Part shown: positions 12,487 through 21,349 of the stretch, piece by piece
Layout of the letters: the number at the start of each line of letters is the position of its first letter
How positions within the stretch are numbered: the stretch's first letter is position 1
IMG/VR virus record: IMGVR_UViG_3300042691_003760
Coordinates: 1 to 24,198 of that record
DNA: 24,198 nt
Reading direction: 5' to 3' (one strand)
DNA from: a virus
Made by a program: the position numbers and the translations under genes
The notes under the pieces: model-generated
The model's database searches: none
What the model was told of the DNA's origin: nothing
The model's input: the letters and a program-made list of their open reading frames with translations, nothing else

Positions 12487-12629
12487 AAAGCATACATCAC
12501 GGGAATGCAGCGGCAAACCTAAAGTTAAAGGGTAAGCTGGAGAAGCTTCTGCCGTGTAAGTGCTGTGTAATGCAGAATTGGAAATGGCGGGAGCGGGTGA
12601 AGGAAGCTAAGAAGGAGATGAAGATATGA
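12483..12629 (+). CDS. small basic protein with CxCC motif (48 aa)
   Basis: A 48-residue, very basic frame. KSIHHGNAAANLKLKGK is followed by LLPCKCCVMQNWK and a lysine-rich helix. The pattern 'H-x-N ... LKGK-x2-K-LPCxCCVxxN' is one I have seen in many short phage proteins located near terminase genes; the Cys/His set may hold a zinc ion. Start and stop both overlap neighbours by 4 nt. Function unknown. Confidence 0.6.
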   Translation: MKSIHHGNAAANLKLKGKLEKLLPCKCCVMQNWKWRERVKEAKKEMKI

Positions 12630-12805
12630 CTTCATTCATGAAGGGGTTCTGCGAAGGCTCGGCGGTTTTCTTAGCGCTTTGGGGTGTCTTTGGGTTTGTG
12701 ATGATGAACTGGGATGTAACGAGTTGGGATGTGGCTGATAGGTTGGCGTTAATTTTTTTGGGCGGGATAGCTTGGGTTATGAAGATTCAGTGGGACAGGA
12801 TATAA
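12626..12805 (+). CDS. small membrane protein with two segments (59 aa)
   Basis: A 59-residue frame coupled to the previous gene (ATGA), with AAGGAGATGAAGAT upstream. Hydrophobic segments lie at about 12-27 (SAVFLALWGVFGFVMM) and 43-55 (ALIFLGGIAWVM), separated by a tryptophan-rich polar loop (NWDVTSWDVADR). It is an inner-membrane protein by prediction. The topology is compatible with a small holin, but no lysis gene is next to it. Confidence 0.55.
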   Translation: MTSFMKGFCEGSAVFLALWGVFGFVMMNWDVTSWDVADRLALIFLGGIAWVMKIQWDRI

Positions 12806-12840
12806 AATAAATTTTTTCGCTACGCGAAGGAGAGGGAGAC

Positions 12841-13035
12841 ATGGATGCGCTGGAGAAATTTGTTCGGGTCTTTAATAAATCTGGTGTGGTATGGACGAAC
12901 GAAATGTGGGACGCGTGGAGGGAGTTGGACGCGGAGTACCAAGCAATGAAGCCAAATCCAGTGCCGGATACTTTGTCTCCCGCAGATATGAAGCGAGCAA
13001 CTAATACCCCTTGGCATGATAAAGCTAGTTACTAA
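12841..13035 (+). CDS. small hypothetical protein before terL (64 aa)
   Basis: A 64-residue protein with a strong ribosome binding site (AGGAGAGGGAGAC). It is helical at the start (DALEKFVRVFNKSG, MWDAWRELDAEYQ) and ends in a proline-rich tail (NPVPDTLSPADMKR). It overlaps the terL start by one base (TAATG), so the two are probably translated together. No family recognised. Confidence 0.6.
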   Translation: MDALEKFVRVFNKSGVVWTNEMWDAWRELDAEYQAMKPNPVPDTLSPADMKRATNTPWHDKASY

Positions 13036-14525
13036 TGAATATTGAGCAATCTACTATTGAGCGTTTGATCGCCCAGCTTCCACTCCCTGAACAGGAGAAG
13101 CTGTTGGAGTTGGCGAGCCAACACAGTAATGCGTTGGTGCGTGAAAAAGCGCAAAAGAACTTTATGGCTTTCGTAAAAGAAATGTGGCCGGGATTTATTC
13201 ACGGGCGACACCACGCTTTAATGGCTAAGAAGTTCGAGGAGATCGCCGAAGGGAAACTAAAAAGGCTAATTATTAATATGCCGCCTCGTCATACTAAGTC
13301 TGAGTTTGCATCGAATATGTTGCCAGCTTGGTTCTTGGGAAGGTTCCCAGATAAGAAGGTAATTCAATGTTCCAACACGGCGGATTTGTCTGTTGGCTTT
13401 GGTAGGAAAGTGAGGAACCTAGTTGACTCAGAACAATACTCGAAGATTTTTCCCAATGTCTCGTTACGCGCAGACTCAAAGGCCGCTGGTCGATGGGCTA
13501 CTAGCCATAACGGGGATTACTTTGCTATCGGCGTTGGCGGTACTGTTACTGGTAAGGGTGCCGATCTACTTATTATTGACGATCCGCACTCCGAACAAGA
13601 AGCTAGGTTAGCGCAGGGTGACCCAACCGTCTTTGATTCTGTGTATGAATGGTATACATCAGGACCACGGCAACGTTTACAGCCGGGCGGCGCAATTATT
13701 ATCGTGATGACACGCTGGTCAGACAAAGATTTGACCGGAAAAGTGTTAAAGAATGACGCTTCCGAGTGGGAAGTTATTGAATTACCGGCAATAATGCCGT
13801 CTGGCAGACCGCTTTGGCCTGAGTTTTGGTCGTTAGAAGAGCTATCTGCACTAAAAGAAGAGCTTCCACCGTACAAATGGAACGCTCAGTACCAGCAAAA
13901 ACCCACTGGAGAAGAGGGTGCCATCGTAAAAAGAGATTGGTGGCGTCGTTGGGAGAGTGATAGACCACCAAGATGTGAGTTTATTATTCAAAGCTGGGAC
14001 ACTGCGTTCACTAAATCACAACGCGCCGACTATTCTGCGTGTACAACGTGGGGAGTTTTTCATTTAAACGAGGATGAGGGTGATGTGAACATCATATTGC
14101 TTGATGCTTTGAAGGAAAAGTGGGAATTTCCTGAGTTAAAGGACAATGCCAAGAGAATGTATGATGAATGGCAGCCAGATGCTTGTATTATTGAGGCTAA
14201 AGCTGCTGGAGCGCCACTGATTTTTGAATTAAGACGGATGGGCGTGATGGTTTCAGACTATACGCCGGTACGTGGCAACGATAAGTTTGTACGTCTAAAT
14301 TCAGTTACAGATTTATTTAGATCAGGTAAAGTATGGGCGCCAGAAACCCGTTGGGCTGACGAACTTATTGAAGAGATGGCAAGGTTTCCAAACGCCGAGC
14401 ATGATGACTTAACTGACTCCGCGACACAGGCACTGATTAGATTCAGACAGGGCGGATTTTTACGACTAGATTCAGACGAAGCAGATGAGGATCTCGGCTT
14501 TCGTCGCAAACGGTCTTACTACTAG
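13035..14525 (+). CDS. terL: terminase large subunit
   Basis: The product is 496 residues, the usual TerL length. The ATPase half has the Walker A-like PPRHTKSE (about 83-90) and Walker B LLIIDDPH (about 178-185), then the coupling region IIIVMTRWSDKDL. The nuclease half has SWDTAFTK (about 322), with the first metal-binding aspartate, IIEAKAAG (about 387) and HDDLTDS (about 456). It powers DNA packaging and cuts the concatemer. It belongs to the Terminase_6/RNase H-like nuclease type and is followed 8 nt later by the portal gene. Confidence 0.95.
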   Translation: MNIEQSTIERLIAQLPLPEQEKLLELASQHSNALVREKAQKNFMAFVKEMWPGFIHGRHHALMAKKFEEIAEGKLKRLIINMPPRHTKSEFASNMLPAWFLGRFPDKKVIQCSNTADLSVGFGRKVRNLVDSEQYSKIFPNVSLRADSKAAGRWATSHNGDYFAIGVGGTVTGKGADLLIIDDPHSEQEARLAQGDPTVFDSVYEWYTSGPRQRLQPGGAIIIVMTRWSDKDLTGKVLKNDASEWEVIELPAIMPSGRPLWPEFWSLEELSALKEELPPYKWNAQYQQKPTGEEGAIVKRDWWRRWESDRPPRCEFIIQSWDTAFTKSQRADYSACTTWGVFHLNEDEGDVNIILLDALKEKWEFPELKDNAKRMYDEWQPDACIIEAKAAGAPLIFELRRMGVMVSDYTPVRGNDKFVRLNSVTDLFRSGKVWAPETRWADELIEEMARFPNAEHDDLTDSATQALIRFRQGGFLRLDSDEADEDLGFRRKRSYY

Positions 14526-14533
14526 GAATTAAC

Positions 14534-17029
14534 ATGGCTACTAATTTTGACAAAGCATTGTATCAAGCACCACTTGGTATGGACCAAGAGGTAATGGACC
14601 CTGATATTGAAATAGAGATTGAAGACCCGGAGTCAGTAACTATAGGACTTGGTGGATTAGAGATTCAGATTGAGCCAGATGTTGAGTCTACTGACGACTT
14701 TGATGCAAACTTAGCTGAGTATATTAGTGAAGATGAATTAACTACTATAGCTGGCGATTTGTTAGCTGATTACGATGATGACGTATCGTCGCGTAAAGAT
14801 TGGATGCAAACATACGTTGATGGCTTAGAGCTATTAGGTATGAAGATTGAAGAACGTGCTGAACCTTGGGAAGGAGCATGTGGTGTATATCATCCCCTTT
14901 TATCTGAAGCTCTGGTCAAGTTCCAAAGCGAAACGATCATGGAAACTTTTCCTGCATCGGGTCCTGTCAAGACGCAGATTATCGGTAAGGAAACCCGCAA
15001 GAAGAAGGAAGCCGCGGAAAGAGTAAGAGATGATATGAACTATCAGCTCACAGAGAAGATGCCTGAGTATCGTCCAGAGCAAGAGCGTTTATTGTGGGGC
15101 TTGGGTTTATCAGGTAACGCATTTAAGAAAGTTTACTTTGATCCATCGTTGAATAGACAAGTAGCTTTATATGTACCAGCGGAAGATATCGTTGTGCCGT
15201 ATGGTGCAAGTGATTTGGAGTCAGCACCGCGTGTAACACATGTGATGCGTAAGACACAAAATGAATTAAGAAAGTTACAGGTAGCAGGCTTCTATAGAGA
15301 CATCGAGTTAGGTGAGCCAACTAATACGTTGGATGATGTAGAGAAGAAGATTGCAGAGAAGATGGGATTCCGTGCTACTGCGGATGATCGTTATAAGATT
15401 TTAGAAATGCAAGTAGACCTTGATCTTGAAGGCTACGAAGATAAAGATGAAGATGGTAATCCTACAGGTATAGCATTGCCTTACATCGTTACGATTGAAA
15501 AAGGCACGACAGAAGTTCTAGCTATTCGTCGTAACTGGCACCCTGATGATGAGATGAAACAAAAGCGTGTTCATCTAGTTCACTATCCATATATACCGGG
15601 CTTTGGTTTCTATGCGTTTGGTTTGATTCACTTGATTGGCGCGTTTGCTAAATCAGGTACATCAATCATTCGTCAGTTAGTTGATGCTGGTACGTTATCT
15701 AACTTACCCGGTGGTTTAAAGACTAAGGGTATGCGTGTTAAGGGTGACGATACACCTATTAGTCCCGGCGAATTTAGAGATGTTGATGTAGCGTCAGGCA
15801 CCATACGCGATAACATTTTACCTCTACCATATAAAGAGCCAAGTCAAGTGTTGTTGACTCTGATGAATCAGATTGTAGAAGAAGGTCGTCGCTTTGCTTC
15901 TGCTGCTGATTTAAAAGTATCGGACATGTCTGCCAACTCACCAGTTGGTACAACACTAGCTATATTAGAGCGCACGTTAAAAGTGATGAGTGCAGTACAA
16001 GCACGTATTCACTATGCAATGAAACAAGAGTTCCGCTTGTTAAAAGAAATCATTGCTAACTATACGCCTGAAGAATATAGCTACGATCCAGTTGATGGTC
16101 CACGTAAAGCTAAGAAGTCTGATTATGATTTAGTGGAAGTAATGCCAGTGTCTGATCCTAATGCGGCAACAATGTCGCAGAAGGTTGTGCAGTATCAAGC
16201 AGTCATGCAGATGGCTCAAGCTACTCCACAGATATACGACATGGTTGAGTTGAACCGTCAGATGCTTGAAGTCTTAGGTGTCAAGAACATTGGCAAGTTA
16301 GTGCCGAGTGCTGAAGATCAGAAACCAAAAGACCCTGTATCAGAGAACATGGCTCTATTAAATATGAAGCCTGTTAAAGCATTCGTGTATCAAGATCATG
16401 AAGCACATATAGCTGTACATACAGCAGCTATGAGAGATCCAAAGATGGCGCAAATCATTGGACAAAATCCACAAGCTCAAACAATTATGGCTGCTGCGAT
16501 GGCTCATATTAATGAACACGTTGCATTCCAATATCGTAAAGAGATAGAGCAAATGATGGGTATTCCTATGCCAGAGATGGACAAGGAGATGGAGCCAGAA
16601 ATGGAAGTCGAGATTTCCAGAATGATGGCAATGGCTTCACAAAAACTGTTGCAGAAAGACACAGCGGAGATGGCGCAAAAGCAAGCCGAACAGGCAGCGC
16701 AAGATCCAGTTGTTCAGATGCAGCAGCAAGAGTTGCAGTTGAAGGCACAGGAAGTCGAGATAAAGAAACAAAAACTTTTGATCGATGCAGCAGCAAAGCA
16801 AGACCAAATACGGGTCGAAGAAGAACGCATTGCAGCACAGAAAGAAATTGCAGGTATGCAGCTCGGAGCCAAAGTAGGCAACGACAAAGCAGTACTAGAA
16901 GCAAAGCAAGCAATGGAAGGTGCGCGTATAGGAGCAGAAGTTGCACGAACCACAGCTCAGATGGCGCAACAAGAAAGAGTATCACTAAGGCAATCGCAAC
17001 AATCCAACAAACCAAAGAAGGGTGAATGA
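14534..17029 (+). CDS. portal protein (P22-like size)
   Basis: The product is 831 residues. It has an acidic N-terminus, a conserved core (KEAAERVRDDMNYQL, RLLWGLGLSGNAFKKVYFD, VPAEDIVVPYGASDLES near 216, PRVTHVM) and a long Q/A/E-rich C-terminal helix (about 690-831) like the barrel or coiled-coil ends of P22-type portals. It should form the dodecameric ring at the capsid vertex, through which TerL packages DNA. The ribosome binding site is weak (AGGAATTAAC). Position after terL and before the co-chaperonin and scaffold is typical. Confidence 0.92.
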   Translation: MATNFDKALYQAPLGMDQEVMDPDIEIEIEDPESVTIGLGGLEIQIEPDVESTDDFDANLAEYISEDELTTIAGDLLADYDDDVSSRKDWMQTYVDGLELLGMKIEERAEPWEGACGVYHPLLSEALVKFQSETIMETFPASGPVKTQIIGKETRKKKEAAERVRDDMNYQLTEKMPEYRPEQERLLWGLGLSGNAFKKVYFDPSLNRQVALYVPAEDIVVPYGASDLESAPRVTHVMRKTQNELRKLQVAGFYRDIELGEPTNTLDDVEKKIAEKMGFRATADDRYKILEMQVDLDLEGYEDKDEDGNPTGIALPYIVTIEKGTTEVLAIRRNWHPDDEMKQKRVHLVHYPYIPGFGFYAFGLIHLIGAFAKSGTSIIRQLVDAGTLSNLPGGLKTKGMRVKGDDTPISPGEFRDVDVASGTIRDNILPLPYKEPSQVLLTLMNQIVEEGRRFASAADLKVSDMSANSPVGTTLAILERTLKVMSAVQARIHYAMKQEFRLLKEIIANYTPEEYSYDPVDGPRKAKKSDYDLVEVMPVSDPNAATMSQKVVQYQAVMQMAQATPQIYDMVELNRQMLEVLGVKNIGKLVPSAEDQKPKDPVSENMALLNMKPVKAFVYQDHEAHIAVHTAAMRDPKMAQIIGQNPQAQTIMAAAMAHINEHVAFQYRKEIEQMMGIPMPEMDKEMEPEMEVEISRMMAMASQKLLQKDTAEMAQKQAEQAAQDPVVQMQQQELQLKAQEVEIKKQKLLIDAAAKQDQIRVEEERIAAQKEIAGMQLGAKVGNDKAVLEAKQAMEGARIGAEVARTTAQMAQQERVSLRQSQQSNKPKKGE

Positions 17030-17220
17030 TGGATAGAGTACTACAAGTAGTAGTAGAAGAAATAAGAGAGAAGCGAACTATGGTTACGGAAGCTATGGCT
17101 CGTGGAGCAGCAAAAGACTTTCCGGAGTATCAAAAACTATGCGGAGTAATACAAGGCTATTCTGCAATAGAAGGCTACATCCTTGACCTTGCAAAAACTA
17201 TGGAGCATTCAGATGAGTGA
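17026..17220 (+). CDS. small conserved protein after portal (64 aa)
   Basis: A 64-residue helical protein in an ATGA overlap with the portal stop. DRVLQVVVEEIREKR, then GAAKDFPEYQKLCGVIQGY and ILDLAKTME match a small protein type I have often seen directly after phage portal genes ('D-F-x-EY-x-LCGxIxG'). Function unknown; a role in head assembly is only guilt by position. It overlaps the next gene by 8 nt. Confidence 0.7.
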   Translation: MMDRVLQVVVEEIREKRTMVTEAMARGAAKDFPEYQKLCGVIQGYSAIEGYILDLAKTMEHSDE

Positions 17221-17614
17221 AATAGCCATCGCGACAGACAGCGGTGAAACATCAACTCTTCCGCAAACGGCAGAAGAGAAGGCGAAACAACTTCCAGAAC
17301 CATGCGGCTACCACATCTTGGTAACGTTGCCGGAAGCAGAAGAGAAGTACGACAGTGGAATTATCAAAGCGGATGAAACCCGTCGTTACGAAGAAGTATT
17401 AGCTACTGTATTTTTTGTAGTTAAGTTAGGTCCTGATGCATACAAAGACGAGAAGAAGTTTCCTACTGGTCCTTGGTGTAAGCAGGGTGATTTTGTATTA
17501 GCCAGACCAAACTCTGGTACGAGGTTGAAGATTCATGGCCGAGAGTTTCGGTTATTGAATGATGACACCATTGAAGCAGTTGTCGATGACCCGCGCGGAA
17601 TAAGCCGTGCTTAA
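17213..17614 (+). CDS. GroES-like co-chaperonin
   Basis: The product is 133 residues from ATG 17213; a longer frame from 17183 lies within the upstream gene. After a 27-residue N-terminal extension the GroES (Cpn10) fold is visible: PCGYHILVTLPEAEEKYDSGI, a mobile-loop-like EKYDSGIIKADET (about 44-56), then VVKLGPDAYKDE, CKQGDFVLARPNSGTRLKIHG and the closing LLNDDTIEAVV. Phage co-chaperonins such as T4 gp31 replace host GroES so that GroEL can fold the capsid protein. The setting between portal and scaffold fits this. No GroEL gene is in the window. Confidence 0.85.
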   Translation: MSEIAIATDSGETSTLPQTAEEKAKQLPEPCGYHILVTLPEAEEKYDSGIIKADETRRYEEVLATVFFVVKLGPDAYKDEKKFPTGPWCKQGDFVLARPNSGTRLKIHGREFRLLNDDTIEAVVDDPRGISRA

Positions 17615-17623
17615 GGAGAAGAT

Positions 17624-18586
17624 ATGAACGAAGAGTACAAGTTCCCCGATGAAGTCGAGGATAAAGACTCTAAACTTTCTGCCGAAAATCAGGAAGAAGA
17701 GTTTGAGTTAGAGATTGAAGACGATACCCCGCCACTGGATCGTGGTCGTAAGCCACTACCAAAAGAAGTTCGTGATGAACTTGAGAATGATGATTTGGAG
17801 AAGTATTCCGAAGACGCTCAAGCCAAGTTACGAGCATTGAATAAAGTTTGGCACGATGAACGTAGAGAGAAAGAACAAGCTTTACGTGAACGCCAAGCTG
17901 CTGAAGACATGGCACAGCGCATGTTTGCGGAGAATAAACAGCTTAAATCCAAGCTTTCAAATGGAGAACAAAGCTATTTAAACACTTACAAAAATGCTGC
18001 TGAATTAGAGTTAAATGCTGCAAAACGTGCATACAAAGAAGCGTATGACATGGGTGACTCGGATCGTTTGGTAGAGGCGCAACAGCAAATTGCTGATGCT
18101 AATTACAAACTTCGTCGTGCGGAAGAATATGTTCCGGCTAGACATGAAGAAGAAAGTGTTGTACAAAGCGTACCTGAAGCACAAGTGCCTCGTCCTGACC
18201 AAAGGACTGTTGCGTGGCAAGAGCGCAATGACTGGTTCGGTAAAGACGAGGAGATGACAAGTCTTGCACTTGGCTTACACCAAAAGTTGGTGAAACAGTA
18301 CGGCGCTAGTTATCCATCTACTGATGAATACTGGCAAAAGGTGGACGATACGATGCGTCGTCGTTTTCCTGATTACTTTGAAGATGAGCAAGAAGTTGAG
18401 GTAACGCAGCGGAATAAGCCGCAACGTACCGAACGAGTTTCAACGGTCGTGGCACCCGCGACTCGCAGCACACCGTCCAAGAAGGTGAAGCTTAAGCAGT
18501 CAGAGGTAAATATAGCCAAGCGTTTGGGATTAAGTCCTGAACAATATGTCCGTGAAAAACTAAGAATGGAGGCCAACAATGGCTGA
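17624..18586 (+). CDS. probable scaffolding protein
   Basis: The product is 320 residues, with AAGGAG upstream of ATG 17624. The N-terminus is very acidic (EEEFELEIEDDTPP). The middle is a long charged coiled coil (about 60-165). The C-terminus is basic and mixed (KKVKLKQSEVNIAKRLGLSPEQYVREKL). Position between portal and capsid genes, helical composition and charged ends are those of phage scaffold proteins; there is no sequence signature proving it. The terminal LSPEQYVREK helix may bind the capsid protein. Confidence 0.65.
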   Translation: MNEEYKFPDEVEDKDSKLSAENQEEEFELEIEDDTPPLDRGRKPLPKEVRDELENDDLEKYSEDAQAKLRALNKVWHDERREKEQALRERQAAEDMAQRMFAENKQLKSKLSNGEQSYLNTYKNAAELELNAAKRAYKEAYDMGDSDRLVEAQQQIADANYKLRRAEEYVPARHEEESVVQSVPEAQVPRPDQRTVAWQERNDWFGKDEEMTSLALGLHQKLVKQYGASYPSTDEYWQKVDDTMRRRFPDYFEDEQEVEVTQRNKPQRTERVSTVVAPATRSTPSKKVKLKQSEVNIAKRLGLSPEQYVREKLRMEANNG

Positions 18587-19028
18587 AAGTAGAACACCAC
18601 GTAGTATAGAAACGCGTTCCGAAACTGAGCGTCCAAAGCAGTGGGCGCCACCAGAGCTTCTGCCTGAACCAGACAGACAGCCCGGTTACGCATATCGATG
18701 GGTTCGCGTCTCAACGCTGAACAATGCTGATCCACGTAATATCTCGGCAAAAATGAGAGAAGGGTGGGAGCCTGTAAAGCTAGAGGAGCAACCAAAATTT
18801 CAACTGCTAGCTGACCCGAATAGTCGTTTTAAAGACAATATCGAAGTCGGTGGATTGTTGTTATGCAAGACCCCAATTGAGTTTGTGGAGCAGCGCAACG
18901 GCTACTACCAGAAACAAGCCGAAGGGCAGATTGAGGCTGTAGACAACAATTTGATGCGTCAAAACGATCCTCGTATGCCGCTCTTTAATGAACGGAAAAC
19001 AGAGGTTACTTTTGGCAAAGGCAAGTAA
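18579..19028 (+). CDS. conserved head-module protein of unknown function (149 aa)
   Basis: A 149-residue protein with GGAGG before ATG 18579 and an 8-nt overlap with the scaffold gene. YRWVRVSTLNNADPRNISAK, then REGWEPVK and VGGLLLCKTPIEFVEQRN resemble proteins found just before capsid genes in uncultured phages. It is followed by a polar region ending near TEVTFGKGK. It is probably a virion or assembly factor. No catalytic site seen. Confidence 0.7.
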   Translation: MAESRTPRSIETRSETERPKQWAPPELLPEPDRQPGYAYRWVRVSTLNNADPRNISAKMREGWEPVKLEEQPKFQLLADPNSRFKDNIEVGGLLLCKTPIEFVEQRNGYYQKQAEGQIEAVDNNLMRQNDPRMPLFNERKTEVTFGKGK

Positions 19029-19050
19029 CTTTTAATTTTTGGAGTCAATT

Positions 19051-19878
19051 ATGGCATATCCTGTTGTAGACAAGCCTTACGGCCTACAGCCAGTGAATTT
19101 GATTGGTGGACAAGTATTTGCAGGTTCAACCCGCATGTACCCTATCATTTACGGTTATTCAACCGACATTTTCTATGGCGATTTTGTTACTTTATCACGC
19201 GGTCGTTTACAGCGAGTATCAGTAACTACTGGTACTGATTTAAACCAAACCGTTGGTATTTTCTTGGGCTGCACTTTTACTAGCCCTGTTACTAAGCAAA
19301 AGCAGTTCAGCCAATACTGGCCTTCTGGTACTCTGGCTGGCGATGCACAAGCTTACGTATCTGATGATCCAGATGCAGTGTTTAAAGCTGCTGTTTGTTC
19401 TTCTGGTGTAGTTATGGCTTCTGGCTCAAATGCAATCGTTGGTTGCAACGTCAGCGCTATCAACAACACTGGCAGCACAAATACTGGTAATTCAGCAAAT
19501 GCTGTTTTAGCGCCTACTGATACCCCAGTAACAACCACTCTACCATTACGTGTAGTTGGTGTTGTTCCTGATACTGCTGTTAGTTTAGGCAGTGCAGTAT
19601 ACGCAAGCATTTCTACCAACACGATCACTGTTTCTGCATTACCTTTTGCGTTACCGGTAGGAACAGACGTTGCTTCAGTTGCAGCTAATGGTCAGATCAT
19701 TGCTTCAGGTTCATTTGTTGATACCGCTGCTTCTGCGGGCGCAACTACTGTTGTGTTGAATCAGCCGCCTGCAACTGCATTTGTTGCAAGCTCAACAATC
19801 GTATTCACCCAGTACCCAGAAGTCTTGGTTAAGTTGAACCAAGGTTTGCATGGCTACTATTCTGCCACTGGTGCTTAA
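19051..19878 (+). CDS. putative capsid-associated (decoration-type) protein
   Basis: The product is 275 residues from ATG 19051, preceded by GGAG; the TTG at 19039 is not needed. It begins AYPVVDKPYGLQPVNLIGGQVFAGSTRMY and is rich in Ala, Thr, Val, Ser and Gly, with repeated beta-strand patterns and few charges (ASVAANGQIIASGS, AGATTVVLNQPPAT), as in surface structural proteins. It sits directly before the major capsid gene, where decoration or head-stabilising proteins are common. Function is inferred from composition and position only. Confidence 0.65.
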   Translation: MAYPVVDKPYGLQPVNLIGGQVFAGSTRMYPIIYGYSTDIFYGDFVTLSRGRLQRVSVTTGTDLNQTVGIFLGCTFTSPVTKQKQFSQYWPSGTLAGDAQAYVSDDPDAVFKAAVCSSGVVMASGSNAIVGCNVSAINNTGSTNTGNSANAVLAPTDTPVTTTLPLRVVGVVPDTAVSLGSAVYASISTNTITVSALPFALPVGTDVASVAANGQIIASGSFVDTAASAGATTVVLNQPPATAFVASSTIVFTQYPEVLVKLNQGLHGYYSATGA

Positions 19879-19888
19879 GGAGTAAATA

Positions 19889-20800
19889 ATGGCTATTTCA
19901 CGCGCACAACTACTGAAAGAACTCTTACCGGGCTTGAACGCTCTGTTTGGTCTTGAATATGCTCGCTACGGCGAAGAGCATAAAGAAATCTACGAAACCG
20001 AAACATCGGAACGTAGCTTTGAAGAAGAAACAAAACTGTCTGGCTTCTCAGCCGCACCTGTTAAAAACGAAGGCTCTGCTATTCGTTACGACAACGGTCA
20101 AGAAGCTTGGACTGCTCGCTATAACCACGAAACAATCGCTCAGGGTTTCTCTCTGACCGAAGAAGCAATTGAAGATAACTTGTACGACTCTTTGTCTGCA
20201 CGTTATACAAAAGCTTTGGCTCGTTCGATGGCTTATACCAAGCAAGTTAAAGCTGCTGCAATTTTGAACAACGGCTTCAGCTCCGCCTACACTGGTGGTG
20301 ATGGCGTTGCATTGTTCTCAACTGCACATCCTTTAGTTTCTGGTGGCACCAACAGCAACACACCATCAACCGCTGCCGACTTGAATGAGACTTCTTTGGA
20401 AGCCGCTGTAATTCAAATCGCTGGTTGGACTGATGAACGTGGTCTGTTAATCGCTGCTAAACCACGCAAGCTGATCGTTCCACCAGCTCTGCAATTCGTT
20501 GCAACTCGTCTGTTAGAAACCGAACTCCGCGTCGGTACAACTGATAACGATATCAACGCATTGAAGAACAATGGTTCGATTCCAGAAGGCTACACAGTAA
20601 ATCACTTCTTGACCGATACAAACGGCTGGTATTTAACTACCGACGTTCCTAACGGCATGAAGCACTTTGTTCGTAGCCCACTGGCTCAATCAATGGACGG
20701 CGACTTCGATACTGGTAACGTTCGTTACAAGGCTCGTGAGCGTTATTCGTTTGGTTGGTCTGATCCACTCGGTATGTTTGCATCACCGGGCGCTGCGTAA
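19889..20800 (+). CDS. major capsid protein, Mu gpT-like
   Basis: The product is 303 residues, with AAGGAGTAAATA before the ATG. Features of the Mu gpT-like major head subunit family are the N-terminal LLPGLNALFGLEYARY, the region GQEAWTARYNHETIAQGFSLTEEAIEDN, then LFSTAHPLVSGG, KPRKLIVPPALQFVA and the C-terminal KARERYSFGWSDPLG. It is expected to have the HK97 fold and form the icosahedral shell. It is followed by a strong terminator, which suggests it is the most highly expressed gene here and ends the main head transcript. Confidence 0.9.
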   Translation: MAISRAQLLKELLPGLNALFGLEYARYGEEHKEIYETETSERSFEEETKLSGFSAAPVKNEGSAIRYDNGQEAWTARYNHETIAQGFSLTEEAIEDNLYDSLSARYTKALARSMAYTKQVKAAAILNNGFSSAYTGGDGVALFSTAHPLVSGGTNSNTPSTAADLNETSLEAAVIQIAGWTDERGLLIAAKPRKLIVPPALQFVATRLLETELRVGTTDNDINALKNNGSIPEGYTVNHFLTDTNGWYLTTDVPNGMKHFVRSPLAQSMDGDFDTGNVRYKARERYSFGWSDPLGMFASPGAA

Positions 20801-20808
20801 GTAGCAAT

Positions 20809-20837
20809 AAAAGGGGAGCTAAAAACTCCCCTTTTTT
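20809..20837 (+). terminator. strong rho-independent terminator after the capsid gene
   Basis: AAAAGGGGAG (20809-20818), a 7-nt loop, then CTCCCCTTTT with a six-T run at 20832-20837. The 10-bp perfect stem with a U-run is a textbook intrinsic terminator. It separates the capsid transcript from the HNH gene. Confidence 0.93.
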
Positions 20838-20854
20838 GTGGTATATTTCCTCAC

Positions 20855-21322
20855 ATGCGAAAATCAAATCCAATACGAGATGAAGCAATTGCTTTAGGAT
20901 TATCAACCTATACAACAGGAGTTTCATGTAAACATGGACATATGTCTCCAAGATATGTAAAAAACCATGCATGTATTACATGTTGTAGAAAATTATCTAC
21001 TGAATGGAATAAAGCAAATCCAATTAAAGCACTTGAATCTGGTAGAAAAACTTACGCAAAAGATCCAAGTAAAGCAGCAGCTAGATATGCCAAACGTAGG
21101 GCCGCAAAAAAACTTGCCACTCCAATATGGGCGGATATAAAAGAAATAGAAAAAATATACAAACTAGCGAGACAAAAAACTATTAAATCTGGGATGTCTT
21201 GGGAGGTAGATCATATCGTCCCATTAAGCAGTAAATTAGTATGTGGACTGCATGTTTCTTGGAATTTACAAGTAATACCAATTACTGAAAATAGGCGCAA
21301 AAGAAACGTATTGACCGAATAG
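20855..21322 (+). CDS. HNH endonuclease (homing-type)
   Basis: The product is 155 residues. The HNH motif is clear near the end: EVDHIVPLSSKLVCGLHVSWNLQVIP (positions about 116 to 141; catalytic H in DHIVPL), then the final asparagine in ENRRKRN. The N-terminus has a zinc-finger-like set C25, H29, C40, C43 (SCKHGH, ACITCC). The gene looks more AT-rich than the capsid gene, has no ribosome binding site, and sits between the capsid terminator and an RNA leader, as expected for a free-standing homing endonuclease gene. It should nick or cut DNA, probably at the matching site in related phages. Confidence 0.88.
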   Translation: MRKSNPIRDEAIALGLSTYTTGVSCKHGHMSPRYVKNHACITCCRKLSTEWNKANPIKALESGRKTYAKDPSKAAARYAKRRAAKKLATPIWADIKEIEKIYKLARQKTIKSGMSWEVDHIVPLSSKLVCGLHVSWNLQVIPITENRRKRNVLTE

Positions 21323-21349
21323 CAAACTAAGAGTATAAATGTATTTAAT

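Noticed and set aside
10284-12805. Small two-helix membrane proteins at 10284-10457 and 12626-12805 as holins
   Set aside because: Topology is compatible, but no endolysin or spanin is next to either, and they lie in accessory and terminase settings.
12816-12828. Hairpin TTCGC-TAC-GCGAA before the 12841 gene
   Set aside because: Only 5 bp, and its T-run is on the upstream side, so it does not act as a terminator for the plus strand.
16566-17015. 149-codon minus-strand frame, Leu-rich
   Set aside because: It is the shadow of the Q/A/E-rich portal C-terminus.
17317-17332. Half-match to the palindrome (AACGTTGCC) in the GroES-like gene
   Set aside because: Only one arm and the centre match; it is expected by chance in coding sequence.
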